DNA of 9,621 nt from Pseudomonadota bacterium (GTDB lineage: Bacteria > Pseudomonadota > Gammaproteobacteria > Pseudomonadales > Azotimanducaceae): positions 1 to 9,621 of the forward strand of contig JAACDS010000083.1 in assembly GCA_009936895.1 (NCBI GenBank), given 5' to 3'. Position 1 is the first letter of the stretch. Each line of letters opens with the position of its first letter. The notes beneath the pieces are model-generated. The model was not told the DNA's origin. It saw nothing but the letters and a program-made list of their open reading frames with translations, and made no database searches. The position numbers and the translations under genes were made by a program. This document shows positions 1 to 7,182 of this stretch, piece by piece.

Positions 1-2094
1 ATGCCAGAAGTGCTGCCGACTCGGGTACCCAATCTGCTGGTTAACGGTAGCTCGGGTATCGCCGTGGGCATGGCGACGAATATCCCGCCGCACAACCTCA
101 CAGAAGTCGTGAACGCCTGTCTGGCGGTGTTGGAAGATCGAGAGATCACCATCGAAGATCTGATGGAACACATTCACGGCCCGGATTTCCCCACCGGCGG
201 CATCATCAATGGACGTGCGGGTATCGTGCAGGCCTATCGGACGGGCCGTGGCCGTATCTACGTGCGTGGTCGCGCCGAGGTTGAGACAGACGCGAAGGGC
301 CGCGAGAAAATCATCATCACCGAAATTCCGTTTCAGCTGAACAAGGCACGGTTGATCGAAAAGATTGCCGAGTTGGTGAAAGAAAAGCGTATCGAAGGCA
401 TCAGCGAGCTGCGTGACGAATCGGACAAGGACGGCCTGCGGGTCGTCATCGAAGTGCGCCGCGGTGAATCCGGCGAGGTGATCCTGAATAACCTTTATTC
501 TCAGACCCAGCTGCAAAGTGTCTTCGGTATCAACTGTGTGGCACTGGTGCAGGGTCAGCCCAAGGTGCTCAACCTGAAACAGATGCTGGAAGCGTTTTTG
601 CAGCATCGCCAAGAAGTGGTAACTCGGCGAACCCTGTATCTGTTGCGTCGTGCACGCCAGCGTGGGCACATTTTGGAAGGCCAAGCCGTGGCCTTGGCGA
701 ACATTGATGCCGTCATCGAATTGATTAAGAGTTCGTCCTCCGCCGCTGACGCCCGAGTGGCGCTGATGGAGCGTCGCTGGGAAGCGGAAGCATTGTTTGA
801 GCTGTTGAGCCGCGTTGGCAGCGACGCCTGCCGCCCAGAAGGCTTGTCCGAGGACTTCGGGTTCGTCGGAGATCTATACCGACTGACAGAAGAGCAGGCT
901 CAGGCGATTCTGGAGATTCGACTGCACCGGTTGACTGCGCTTGAGCAGGACAAGCTGATGGAGGATTACCAGAGCGTTCTGGATGAAATCGCCGACCTGC
1001 TCGATATTTTGGGCTCTCACGAACGTCTTGTGTCCGTTGTGCGTGGCGAGCTTGAAGAAATACGCGACAGCTATGGCGACGAGCGCCGCACCGATATCGT
1101 GAGCAGTCAACTGGATTTGTCCGACGAAGATCTGATCAACGAAGAAGACTTGGTGGTCACGATTTCTCATCAGGGCTACGCAAAAACTCAGCCCATTGAC
1201 AGCTATCAGGCCCAACGCAGAGGCGGACGTGGTAAAGCCGCGACAGCGGTCAAAGACGAAGATTTTGTTGAGCATATGGTGGTGGCGCATTCCCACGATA
1301 CCCTGCTGTGTTTCTCCAACGTCGGCAAGGTGTACTGGCTGCGTGTTTTCGCCATTCCTCAAGGCAGTCGAGGAGCCAAGGGCCGTCCCATGGTGAACCT
1401 GTTGCCGCTGGACAGCGGCGAGCGAATTACGGCCGTGCTGCCCATTAAAGAATACACGTCGGATCACTTTGTCTTTATGGCGACAGCCAACGGCACCGTG
1501 AAAAAGACACCGCTGGAACAATTCTCTCGGCCGCGGAACAGTGGCCTGATTGCACTGGACCTAGAGGATGACAATACCCTGGTGGGTGCTGCAATTACCG
1601 ACGGGGGCTGTGATATTTTGCTTTGCGCTAGCTCCGGCAAAGCAACGCGATTCAAAGAATCTGATGTTCGCGCCATGGGGCGCAGCGCCAAGGGTGTGCG
1701 CGGTATCAAGCTGGGGGCAGGGCATACGCTGATCTCGTTGATCATTCCTGCTGCGGACGGCTACCTGCTGACGGCCAGTGCAAACGGCTATGGCAAACGT
1801 ACAATGCTGGAAGACTTCCCGTTGCGCGGACGTGGCGCCCAAGGCGTGATCGCCATGCAGACCAGTGACCGCAATGGGGCATTGGTTGGCGAGATTCAGG
1901 TGTTCGACGGCGACGAACTCATGTTGATTTCGGATATGGGCACCTTGGTGCGAACCAAGAGCGATGAGGTTTCGGTGCTGGGTCGGAACACTCAAGGCGT
2001 GCGGCTGATCAAGCTGCGAAACGAAGAAATGCTGAACAGCGTCAGCCGTATCGAAGAGCAAGAAGAGTCTCCGGAAGACGACGGAGACGACTAG
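1..2094 (+). CDS. gyrA: DNA gyrase subunit A, 5'-truncated by the window edge
   Basis: This is the A subunit of DNA gyrase, the type IIA topoisomerase that introduces negative supercoils using ATP together with GyrB. The window opens inside the gene. The Met at codon 1 aligns with about residue 155 of the E. coli protein (the IPDVMPTKIP region), so it is not the true start; roughly 150 N-terminal residues are missing, including the catalytic Tyr and the quinolone-resistance region. Visible parts are the rest of the breakage-reunion core with the near-invariant NGSSGIAVGMATNIPPHN stretch (residues 15-32), the coiled-coil/tower segment to about residue 370, and the C-terminal beta-pinwheel from about 376 to 685. 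The GyrA box, which is needed for DNA wrapping and separates GyrA from ParC, is present as QRRGGRG at residues 405-411, with Arg where E. coli has Lys. The protein ends in a short acidic tail. Identification is secure. Confidence 0.98.
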   Translation: MPEVLPTRVPNLLVNGSSGIAVGMATNIPPHNLTEVVNACLAVLEDREITIEDLMEHIHGPDFPTGGIINGRAGIVQAYRTGRGRIYVRGRAEVETDAKGREKIIITEIPFQLNKARLIEKIAELVKEKRIEGISELRDESDKDGLRVVIEVRRGESGEVILNNLYSQTQLQSVFGINCVALVQGQPKVLNLKQMLEAFLQHRQEVVTRRTLYLLRRARQRGHILEGQAVALANIDAVIELIKSSSSAADARVALMERRWEAEALFELLSRVGSDACRPEGLSEDFGFVGDLYRLTEEQAQAILEIRLHRLTALEQDKLMEDYQSVLDEIADLLDILGSHERLVSVVRGELEEIRDSYGDERRTDIVSSQLDLSDEDLINEEDLVVTISHQGYAKTQPIDSYQAQRRGGRGKAATAVKDEDFVEHMVVAHSHDTLLCFSNVGKVYWLRVFAIPQGSRGAKGRPMVNLLPLDSGERITAVLPIKEYTSDHFVFMATANGTVKKTPLEQFSRPRNSGLIALDLEDDNTLVGAAITDGGCDILLCASSGKATRFKESDVRAMGRSAKGVRGIKLGAGHTLISLIIPAADGYLLTASANGYGKRTMLEDFPLRGRGAQGVIAMQTSDRNGALVGEIQVFDGDELMLISDMGTLVRTKSDEVSVLGRNTQGVRLIKLRNEEMLNSVSRIEEQEESPEDDGDD

Positions 2095-2105
2095 GCTGGG
2101 GCCTT

Positions 2106-2132
2106 GTCCGGACACTGAGCCGGACCGGGCTC
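2106..2132 (+). other. Two overlapping inverted repeats in the gyrA-serC gap
   Basis: The 79-base gap holds a perfect 6-bp inverted repeat, GTCCGG (2106-2111) and CCGGAC (2120-2125), with an 8-base loop. Overlapping it is a second 5-bp repeat, GAGCC (2117-2121) and GGCTC (2128-2132), with a 6-base loop. The two hairpins share bases and cannot form together. No run of T follows either one, so this is not a standard intrinsic terminator. It could be a weak 3'-end or processing structure for gyrA mRNA, or chance. Function is inferred only. Confidence 0.4.
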
Positions 2133-2158
2133 CGTTGAACGAATTTGAGCCACTAACT

Positions 2159-2162
2159 GGAG
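2159..2162 (+). promoter_or_regulatory. Ribosome binding site for serC
   Basis: GGAG lies 11 bases before the ATG at 2174, slightly farther than ideal. It supports the ATG start over the in-frame TTG at 2135, which would add 13 residues with no counterpart in the SerC family. Confidence 0.5.
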
Positions 2163-2173
2163 TATCGAGACCC

Positions 2174-3250
2174 ATGGCAAGAACCCATAATTTTTCTGCA
2201 GGTCCGGCAGCCTTGCCAACAGAAGTGTTGGCCCAAGCGTCGGAAGAAATGCTCGACTACGAAGGCAGCGGCATGTCCGTGATGGAAATGAGCCATCGTA
2301 GTAAGACCTTTGTAGGCATTGCGGCGCAGGCGGAACAAGACCTGCGGGATTTGTTTTCCGTTTCCGATGACTACCATGTGCTGTTTTTGCAGGGTGGGGC
2401 TACCGGACAATTTGCCGGTATTCCACTGAATTTGACCGAAGCCGATGACACCATCGACTTCATCGATACGGGTGCCTGGTCCAAGAAAGCAATCAAAGAA
2501 GCCGGCAAGTATTGCAACGTCAACGTGGCGGCCTCCAGCAGCGCAACCAATTACGATCACATACCCGCCGTTGCTGACTGGCAGCTCAGCGATAACGCGA
2601 AGCTCATGCATGTGTGTTCTAACGAAACCATTGGTGGTGTGCAGTTTAAAGATTTTCCCGAACACGCAACTTTGGTCGCCGATATGTCGTCAGATATTTT
2701 GTCTCGTCCAGTGAATGTGGATCGGTTCGGACTGATTTATGCCGGCGCGCAGAAGAACATTGGCCCAGCCGGGCTCACGGTCGTCATGGTGCGCAAAGAC
2801 CTATGCGGTGCCGCGCGCGGTATCACACCGACCTTTTTAGACTATGCCGTGCAGGCGAATGCCGACTCAATGTCGAATACACCCCCCACCTATTCGTGGT
2901 ATTTGGCGGGACTGGTCTTCCAGTGGGTGAAAGCCAACGGTGGTCTGGCCGGTATGGAGGCAAAGAATCAGGCGAAAGCCGACTTGCTCTATAACGCCAT
3001 CGACAGCAGCAACTTTTACAGTGCGCCGGTGGCGAAAGCGGATCGAAGCGCCATGAATGTGCCCTTTACCTTGGCGGATGATGCGCTAGACGGTGAATTT
3101 TTGGCTCAGGCGGAAGCTCGGGGCATGTTTAACTTGAAAGGGCATCGCAGCGTGGGCGGTATGCGAGCAAGTATTTATAACGCGGTTCCCTTGGAGTCGG
3201 TGCAAGCATTAGTAACTTTCATGGGCGAATTTGAAAATGAGCGCGGATGA
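2174..3250 (+). CDS. serC: Phosphoserine aminotransferase
   Basis: SerC is a PLP-dependent class V aminotransferase that converts 3-phosphohydroxypyruvate plus glutamate to phosphoserine in serine synthesis. In gammaproteobacteria it also acts on the 4-phosphohydroxythreonine branch of vitamin B6 synthesis. The protein has 358 residues from the ATG at 2174, matching the family length of about 360. It begins MARTHNFSAGPAALP, the typical N-terminus, which fixes the start. Other family signatures are the HRSKTF and GGATGQF motifs, SNETIGGVQF, and AGAQKNIGPAG with the Schiff-base lysine at K194. The C-terminal GHRSVGGMRASIYNA motif is also present. The gene ends inside the start of pheA (14-base overlap), so the two are probably translated together. 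No truncation or missing key residue is seen. Confidence 0.97.
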   Translation: MARTHNFSAGPAALPTEVLAQASEEMLDYEGSGMSVMEMSHRSKTFVGIAAQAEQDLRDLFSVSDDYHVLFLQGGATGQFAGIPLNLTEADDTIDFIDTGAWSKKAIKEAGKYCNVNVAASSSATNYDHIPAVADWQLSDNAKLMHVCSNETIGGVQFKDFPEHATLVADMSSDILSRPVNVDRFGLIYAGAQKNIGPAGLTVVMVRKDLCGAARGITPTFLDYAVQANADSMSNTPPTYSWYLAGLVFQWVKANGGLAGMEAKNQAKADLLYNAIDSSNFYSAPVAKADRSAMNVPFTLADDALDGEFLAQAEARGMFNLKGHRSVGGMRASIYNAVPLESVQALVTFMGEFENERG

Positions 3251-4352
3251 TGATCAGCTAAAGCCTTTGCGAGAGCGAATAGACGCGCTGGACGGGCAAT
3301 TACTGACCTTGCTGAACGAACGCGCCCAATGCGCGCTGGAAGTCGGCAAGATCAAGGAGCAACAGCCGGCCTCGGCGAATCAAGACGCGACGGTATTTTA
3401 TCGGCCTGAACGGGTGGCCCAAATCCTGCGCCGGCTCACAGAACAAAATCCCGGGCCATTGTCTAACGCCGATGTGGAGACGTTGTTTCGAGAAATAACG
3501 GCCTGCTGTTTAGGCTTGGAAACCCCCATGAGCGTCGCTTACTTCGGTCCTGAGGGTACCTATACCGAAGCCGCTACGGTAAAGCAGTTTGGACACTTTG
3601 TGCAGACATCGCCCATGGCATCCATCGATGAAGTATTCAGGGAAGTGGAGTCCGGCGTCTGCGATTACGGTGTGGTGCCGGTAGAGAATTCCACGGAAGG
3701 CATGGTCAATCACACGTTAGATTGCCTGCTGAACACCAACGCTCGGGTCTGCGCCGAGGTGGAACTGCCCATCCATCATGCGCTGATGCGCGCTAAGGAA
3801 GCCTCGCCAGACCAAGAGGTGAGCAAAATCGTATCTCATGCTCAAAGCTTGGCGCAGTGTCGGGCGTGGCTCGATCAGCATTACCCCGGGGTACCGCGAA
3901 CGGCGGTGGCCAGTAATGCAGAAGCGGCTAAGCAAGCGGCCGCAGATCCCGGTTTGCTGGCCGTTGCGGGTGAAATGGCTGCGGACCGCTACGACCTTCG
4001 GGTGTTGGCCACGCGCATAGAAGACAATCCGCACAACAAAACACGCTTTTTGGTACTCGGCCGGCAATACGTTGGCCCCAGTGGTGACGACAAGACATCA
4101 ATATTGGTGTCGGTGAAAAACGAGCCGGGGGCCCTGCTGCGCGTTCTCTCGCCCTTTCAAACCAACCAGATTGGCCTGACCCGCATCGAGACGCGGCCGG
4201 CCAGATCTGGCGACTGGTCCTATGTCTTTTTCATTGATTTTGACGGGCACGAATCTCAGACCGCAGCCGATGCCGCCCTGAAGGACGTCAAGGACATCGC
4301 TCTGGAAGTGCGAGTGTTGGGTTCTTATCCGAAAGCGTCCGGACAGGAGTAA
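3237..4352 (+). CDS. pheA: Bifunctional chorismate mutase / prephenate dehydratase (P-protein)
   Basis: PheA converts chorismate to prephenate and then to phenylpyruvate, the phenylalanine branch. The 371-residue protein has three parts. An AroQ-type chorismate mutase spans about 8-92, with R12, R29 and K40 aligning to E. coli R11, R28 and K39 and a YRPER motif at 55-59. Prephenate dehydratase spans about 98-276, with the YFGPEGTYTEAA start, ENST at 150-153 and the catalytic TRF at 269-271. A C-terminal ACT regulatory domain spans about 288-365. The ACT domain keeps the PGAL motif and carries IETRP (E318-P321) where the canonical Phe-binding motif is ESRP; allosteric inhibition by phenylalanine is therefore likely but inferred. 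The ATG at 3237 overlaps the serC end by 14 bases. A TTG two codons earlier is a less likely start. No clear Shine-Dalgarno sequence is visible, consistent with coupling to serC. Confidence 0.96.
   Translation: MSADDDQLKPLRERIDALDGQLLTLLNERAQCALEVGKIKEQQPASANQDATVFYRPERVAQILRRLTEQNPGPLSNADVETLFREITACCLGLETPMSVAYFGPEGTYTEAATVKQFGHFVQTSPMASIDEVFREVESGVCDYGVVPVENSTEGMVNHTLDCLLNTNARVCAEVELPIHHALMRAKEASPDQEVSKIVSHAQSLAQCRAWLDQHYPGVPRTAVASNAEAAKQAAADPGLLAVAGEMAADRYDLRVLATRIEDNPHNKTRFLVLGRQYVGPSGDDKTSILVSVKNEPGALLRVLSPFQTNQIGLTRIETRPARSGDWSYVFFIDFDGHESQTAADAALKDVKDIALEVRVLGSYPKASGQE
4345..4349 (+). promoter_or_regulatory. Strong ribosome binding site for hisC
   Basis: AGGAG sits 5 bases before the ATG at 4355, within the last codons of pheA. 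It is the best Shine-Dalgarno match in the window and fixes the hisC start. Confidence 0.75.
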
Positions 4353-4354
4353 CC

Positions 4355-5482
4355 ATGCAAAACCAATCCATTAACCCTCGTATTGCAGGGCTCAGTCCCT
4401 ACAAACCCGGTAAGCCCGTAGACGAAGTGGCACGGGAATTGGGTATTAACGACATCGTTAAACTGGCCAGCAACGAAAACCCCAGAGGGCCCGGCGCGAA
4501 AGTGCAGCAAGCCATCGCGGAAGCGGCGACAGAACTGTCGCGCTACCCGGATGGCGGCGGTTTTGCCTTGAAGGCGCGCCTGTCGCAAAAAATTGGGGTC
4601 GATGCAAACCAACTCACCTTGGGTAACGGTTCTAACGACGTGTTAGACCTGATTGCGCGTGTGGTGCTAGAGCCCGGCGCTCAGGCGATTATTGCCGAAC
4701 ACAGTTTTGTGGTTTATCGGCTGGCGGTCACCTGTGGTGGCGGTGACTTGGTGACCGTCCCAGCCAAAAATTACGGCTCGGATCTGGCCGCAATGCTGGA
4801 TGCGGTAACAGACGCCACTCGGTTGATCTTTATTGCCAACCCCAATAACCCCACCGGTACGCGTACGCCGGGCAGTGAATTACTGCCGTTCTTGCAGGCC
4901 GTGCCAGAACATGTGTGGGTGGTGCTGGACGAGGCCTATCTGGAATATGTGGAGGACGACGATCACATCAACGGTGCCACGCTGCTGGCTCGGTTCCCCA
5001 ATTTGATCGTGACTCGGACGTTTTCCAAAGTGTATGGCCTGGCGGCCGTCCGCTTCGGTTACGGTGCGTCCAGCCCGGCCTTTGCGGATCTTTTGAATCG
5101 CGCTCGACAGCCGTTCAACGTCAACAGTCTGGCTATGGCAGCGTCATTGGCCGCATTGGAAGACGATGACTACGTCAACGAAAGCGTGGCGCTAAATCGT
5201 GCGGGAATGGCTCAAATGACCGAGGGTTTGACTCGTCTGGGTTATGACTTCATACCGTCTGCGGGCAATTTTGTGGCGTTCGACAGCGCAGAGCCTGGCA
5301 ACGACTTATTTCAGCGCATGCTGCGAGAGGGCGTCATCGTTCGAGCTATTGCGGAATACGGCTTGCCCAATCATGTGCGGGTCAGCATTGGTCTAGCGTC
5401 AGAGAACGAGCGTTTTCTGTCCGTGTTAGCCAAGGTAGGCTCCCACGCCCGGCCGAAGTCGACCCATCAGGCCGAGTCCTGA
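4355..5482 (+). CDS. hisC: Histidinol-phosphate / aromatic aminotransferase (HisC family)
   Basis: This is a PLP-dependent fold-type I (class I/II) aminotransferase of 375 residues. It interconverts histidinol phosphate and imidazole-acetol phosphate, and many paralogues also transaminate phenylpyruvate and hydroxyphenylpyruvate. Visible signatures are LASNENPRGPG near the N-terminus and RYPDGGG. ANPNNPTGT holds the cofactor-contacting Asn in the 162-168 region, DEAYLEYV begins at D192, and TFSKVYGLAAVRFGYG holds the Schiff-base lysine K225. The C-terminal VRVSIG motif is also present. The gene starts 2 bases after pheA and ends 2 bases before tyrA. That position between the Phe- and Tyr-specific enzymes suggests a role as the aromatic aminotransferase (HisC2-type), perhaps besides histidine synthesis. 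Whether it is the only HisC in the genome cannot be told from this window. Confidence 0.93.
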   Translation: MQNQSINPRIAGLSPYKPGKPVDEVARELGINDIVKLASNENPRGPGAKVQQAIAEAATELSRYPDGGGFALKARLSQKIGVDANQLTLGNGSNDVLDLIARVVLEPGAQAIIAEHSFVVYRLAVTCGGGDLVTVPAKNYGSDLAAMLDAVTDATRLIFIANPNNPTGTRTPGSELLPFLQAVPEHVWVVLDEAYLEYVEDDDHINGATLLARFPNLIVTRTFSKVYGLAAVRFGYGASSPAFADLLNRARQPFNVNSLAMAASLAALEDDDYVNESVALNRAGMAQMTEGLTRLGYDFIPSAGNFVAFDSAEPGNDLFQRMLREGVIVRAIAEYGLPNHVRVSIGLASENERFLSVLAKVGSHARPKSTHQAES

Positions 5483-5484
5483 CC

Positions 5485-6318
5485 GTGAGACTGGGCACCC
5501 TAGCCATTGTTGGTGTGGGCCTGATTGGCGGCTCCATTGGCAAAGCCGCCAAGCAACGAGGGCTGGTAGAGCGCATCGTGGGTGTTGAGCCAGACCCAGA
5601 TTCCGCTCTGTGGGCGGTGGAAAACAGAGTACTGGACGCGGTGGCTGCAGAGGTGCCCGCGGAGGCTGACCTGATCGCCTTGTGCGTGCCCAGTGATTTG
5701 GTTGCCCAGTGGGTGATAACCCTTGCCGATCATCCGGCCACGATATTCGATGTGGGCAGCGTCAAGAGTCCAATCATCAAAGAGATTGAGGTTACGCATA
5801 CCCCACCGCCACGCTTTGTCCCGTGCCACCCGATCAGTGGATCAGAAAAAAGCGGGCCCCAAGCGGCTGATGGCGATTTATTCGACGGTTGCACCGTAGT
5901 GTTGACCCCCTTGGCCAATACGGCTTCGGCGGCTCAGCAAGCGTGTGCCAGCTTTTGGGAGGCACTGGGGGCGTCACTGGTCAGCATGACAGCCGACGAA
6001 CACGACGCGGCACTGGCGGTGACCAGCCATCTACCGCATTTGCTTGCCTTTGCTTTTATGGGGCAGGTGACCGACCAACATTTGCCGTTGACTGGCGGCG
6101 GCTTCCGCGACTTCTCGCGCATTGCAGCAGCCAACCCGGAGTTATGGTGGCGCATTATGCAGCTCAACCAAGGCGCCTTATCCCAAGCATTGGAAGACTA
6201 TTCGAACAATCTTCGGGCGTTGGCCGCCGCCATCGAGAGCGGTGATGAAAGCCAAGGTTTGGCACTGATCGAGGCCGCGGCGCAAAAGCGCCGGGCCGCA
6301 GATGCCACGGCTCAATAG
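5485..6318 (+). CDS. tyrA: Prephenate (cyclohexadienyl) dehydrogenase, stand-alone
   Basis: TyrA oxidatively decarboxylates prephenate (or arogenate) to hydroxyphenylpyruvate (or tyrosine), using NAD(P). The 277-residue protein opens with a Rossmann fold, GVGLIGGSIG (residues 10-19). Acidic residues E35 and D37 near the end of the second strand suggest NAD rather than NADP, which is inference. The catalytic-site motif CHPISGSEKSG carries His at 115. It is followed by EHDAALAVTSHLPH (H182, H185) and the C-terminal GGGFRDFSRIA motif (204-214). There is no chorismate mutase domain, so it is not the enteric T-protein. There is no C-terminal EPSP synthase domain either, unlike the TyrA-AroA fusion of pseudomonads. 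The start is GTG at 5485, 2 bases after the hisC stop, with no good Shine-Dalgarno sequence, so translation probably depends on hisC. Confidence 0.94.
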   Translation: MRLGTLAIVGVGLIGGSIGKAAKQRGLVERIVGVEPDPDSALWAVENRVLDAVAAEVPAEADLIALCVPSDLVAQWVITLADHPATIFDVGSVKSPIIKEIEVTHTPPPRFVPCHPISGSEKSGPQAADGDLFDGCTVVLTPLANTASAAQQACASFWEALGASLVSMTADEHDAALAVTSHLPHLLAFAFMGQVTDQHLPLTGGGFRDFSRIAAANPELWWRIMQLNQGALSQALEDYSNNLRALAAAIESGDESQGLALIEAAAQKRRAADATAQ

Positions 6319-6330
6319 GCCTCTAGAACG

Positions 6331-7008
6331 ATGAGTTACTCAGAGCAGATTCCCGTCCCTGTCGTCACGATCGACGGGCCTGGCGGTGCGGGCAAAGGCA
6401 CCGTGGCCAGCGCCATTGCAAAAGCTCTGACTTGGCACTTGCTGGACAGTGGCGCGCTGTATCGCATCATTGCGGTCGCTGGCTTGGCAGATGGCATTGC
6501 ATTGGATGATGCGCAAGCCCTGGTCGAGATGAGTGAAGGTTTGGATATTGTCTTCGTCGATGGCCAAGTGCACGTAAACGGCGCGGATTTTACCGACGCC
6601 ATTCGCACCGAAGAGGCGGGCAACAGTGCTTCTCAGGTGGCGGCTCTGCCGCCAGTGCGGGATGCAATTTTTGCGCTGCAGCAGGGTTTTCGGCGGCCCC
6701 CGGGATTGGTGGCTGACGGGCGCGATATGGGCACTGTCGTATTCACCGATGCTCCGGTCAAAATATTTCTCGACGCTTCCGCCGAAGCACGTGCGGAACG
6801 CCGCTACAATCAGTTGAAAAACAACGGTTTGGGTGTTAATTTGCGCGCCCTTCTCGAGCAGATCCAAGAACGTGACGCCCGAGATAGAGAACGTGCAGTG
6901 GCGCCGCTCAAACCGGCGGAAGACGCGCTGATTATCGACAGTACCGAGATGACAATCGACGAGGTAGTGGCGACGGTAATGGCGCAGATTTCGAGCAAGA
7001 TTGAGTAA
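6331..7008 (+). CDS. cmk: Cytidylate kinase
   Basis: Cmk phosphorylates CMP and dCMP to the diphosphates with ATP, recycling CMP from RNA and lipid turnover. The 225-residue length is typical. The P-loop GPGGAGKGT lies at residues 16-24, followed by the HLLDSGALYR motif that contacts the nucleotide. DGRDMGT lies at 129-135, and the RDARDRERAVAPL lid region contains R181 and R188, which align with the CMP/ATP-contacting arginines of E. coli Cmk. The ATG at 6331 follows the tyrA stop by 12 bases. The upstream AGG at 6317-6319 is weak and 11 bases away. The gene is directly upstream of rpsA, as in most gammaproteobacteria, but is adjacent to tyrA here with no aroA between them. No defect is seen. 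Confidence 0.97.
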   Translation: MSYSEQIPVPVVTIDGPGGAGKGTVASAIAKALTWHLLDSGALYRIIAVAGLADGIALDDAQALVEMSEGLDIVFVDGQVHVNGADFTDAIRTEEAGNSASQVAALPPVRDAIFALQQGFRRPPGLVADGRDMGTVVFTDAPVKIFLDASAEARAERRYNQLKNNGLGVNLRALLEQIQERDARDRERAVAPLKPAEDALIIDSTEMTIDEVVATVMAQISSKIE

Positions 7009-7096
7009 CGGAGCGTTGTTGCGGTCAAAGTTTAAGGTTCGCCCTTGACGCTGAGTGGCCGTTGCACCGCATTCCCGGCTTGGAATCTAACCCTAC

Positions 7097-7105
7097 TGCA
7101 TTAAT
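7097..7105 (+). promoter_or_regulatory. Candidate extended -10 promoter for rpsA
   Basis: TGC followed by ATTAAT (hexamer 7100-7105, four of six matches to TATAAT) lies in the most AT-rich patch of the cmk-rpsA gap. No good -35 is found at 17 +/- 1 bases, but extended -10 promoters can do without one. Transcription would begin near 7112 and give a leader of about 70 bases. The evidence is sequence inspection only. Confidence 0.35.
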
Positions 7106-7111
7106 GTTAAC

Positions 7112-7182
7112 TAACCAACGGAGAGTTCCGCCGCACGGTAGGCTCGCGTAACTGCATTGAGCTTCCTCGGCTGACGAACACT
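7112..7182 (+). promoter_or_regulatory. Structured rpsA leader without Shine-Dalgarno sequence
   Basis: The region before the rpsA ATG has no purine-rich Shine-Dalgarno match at normal spacing; the bases before the start read CTGACGAACACT. Two hairpins can be drawn. The first is CGGA-GAGT-TCCG (7119-7130). The second is a 6-bp stem, with one G-U pair, between 7140-7145 and 7159-7164; its loop may hold a smaller GCG-TAAC-TGC stem. In E. coli the rpsA leader likewise lacks a strong Shine-Dalgarno sequence, folds into successive hairpins and is the target of repression by free S1. The same autoregulation here is inferred. The rest of the 174-base gap (7009-7096) shows nothing I can identify apart from an isolated TTGACG. 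Confidence 0.4.

Noticed and set aside
1..3. ATG at the first base as the gyrA start
   Set aside because: It aligns to an internal position of GyrA (about residue 155 in E. coli); the gene continues upstream of the window.
2135..2173. TTG start adding 13 residues to SerC
   Set aside because: SerC proteins begin at the M-x-x-x-x-NFSAGPA region, and the GGAG lies downstream of this TTG.
874..2175. Antisense open frames opposite gyrA (215 and 204 codons)
   Set aside because: They are opposite conserved gyrA sequence, with no family resemblance and no initiation signals.
7045..7050. TTGACG as a -35 box for an rpsA promoter
   Set aside because: At 16-18 bases downstream there is only CGCATT/GCATTC, a poor -10, so it was not called as a promoter.
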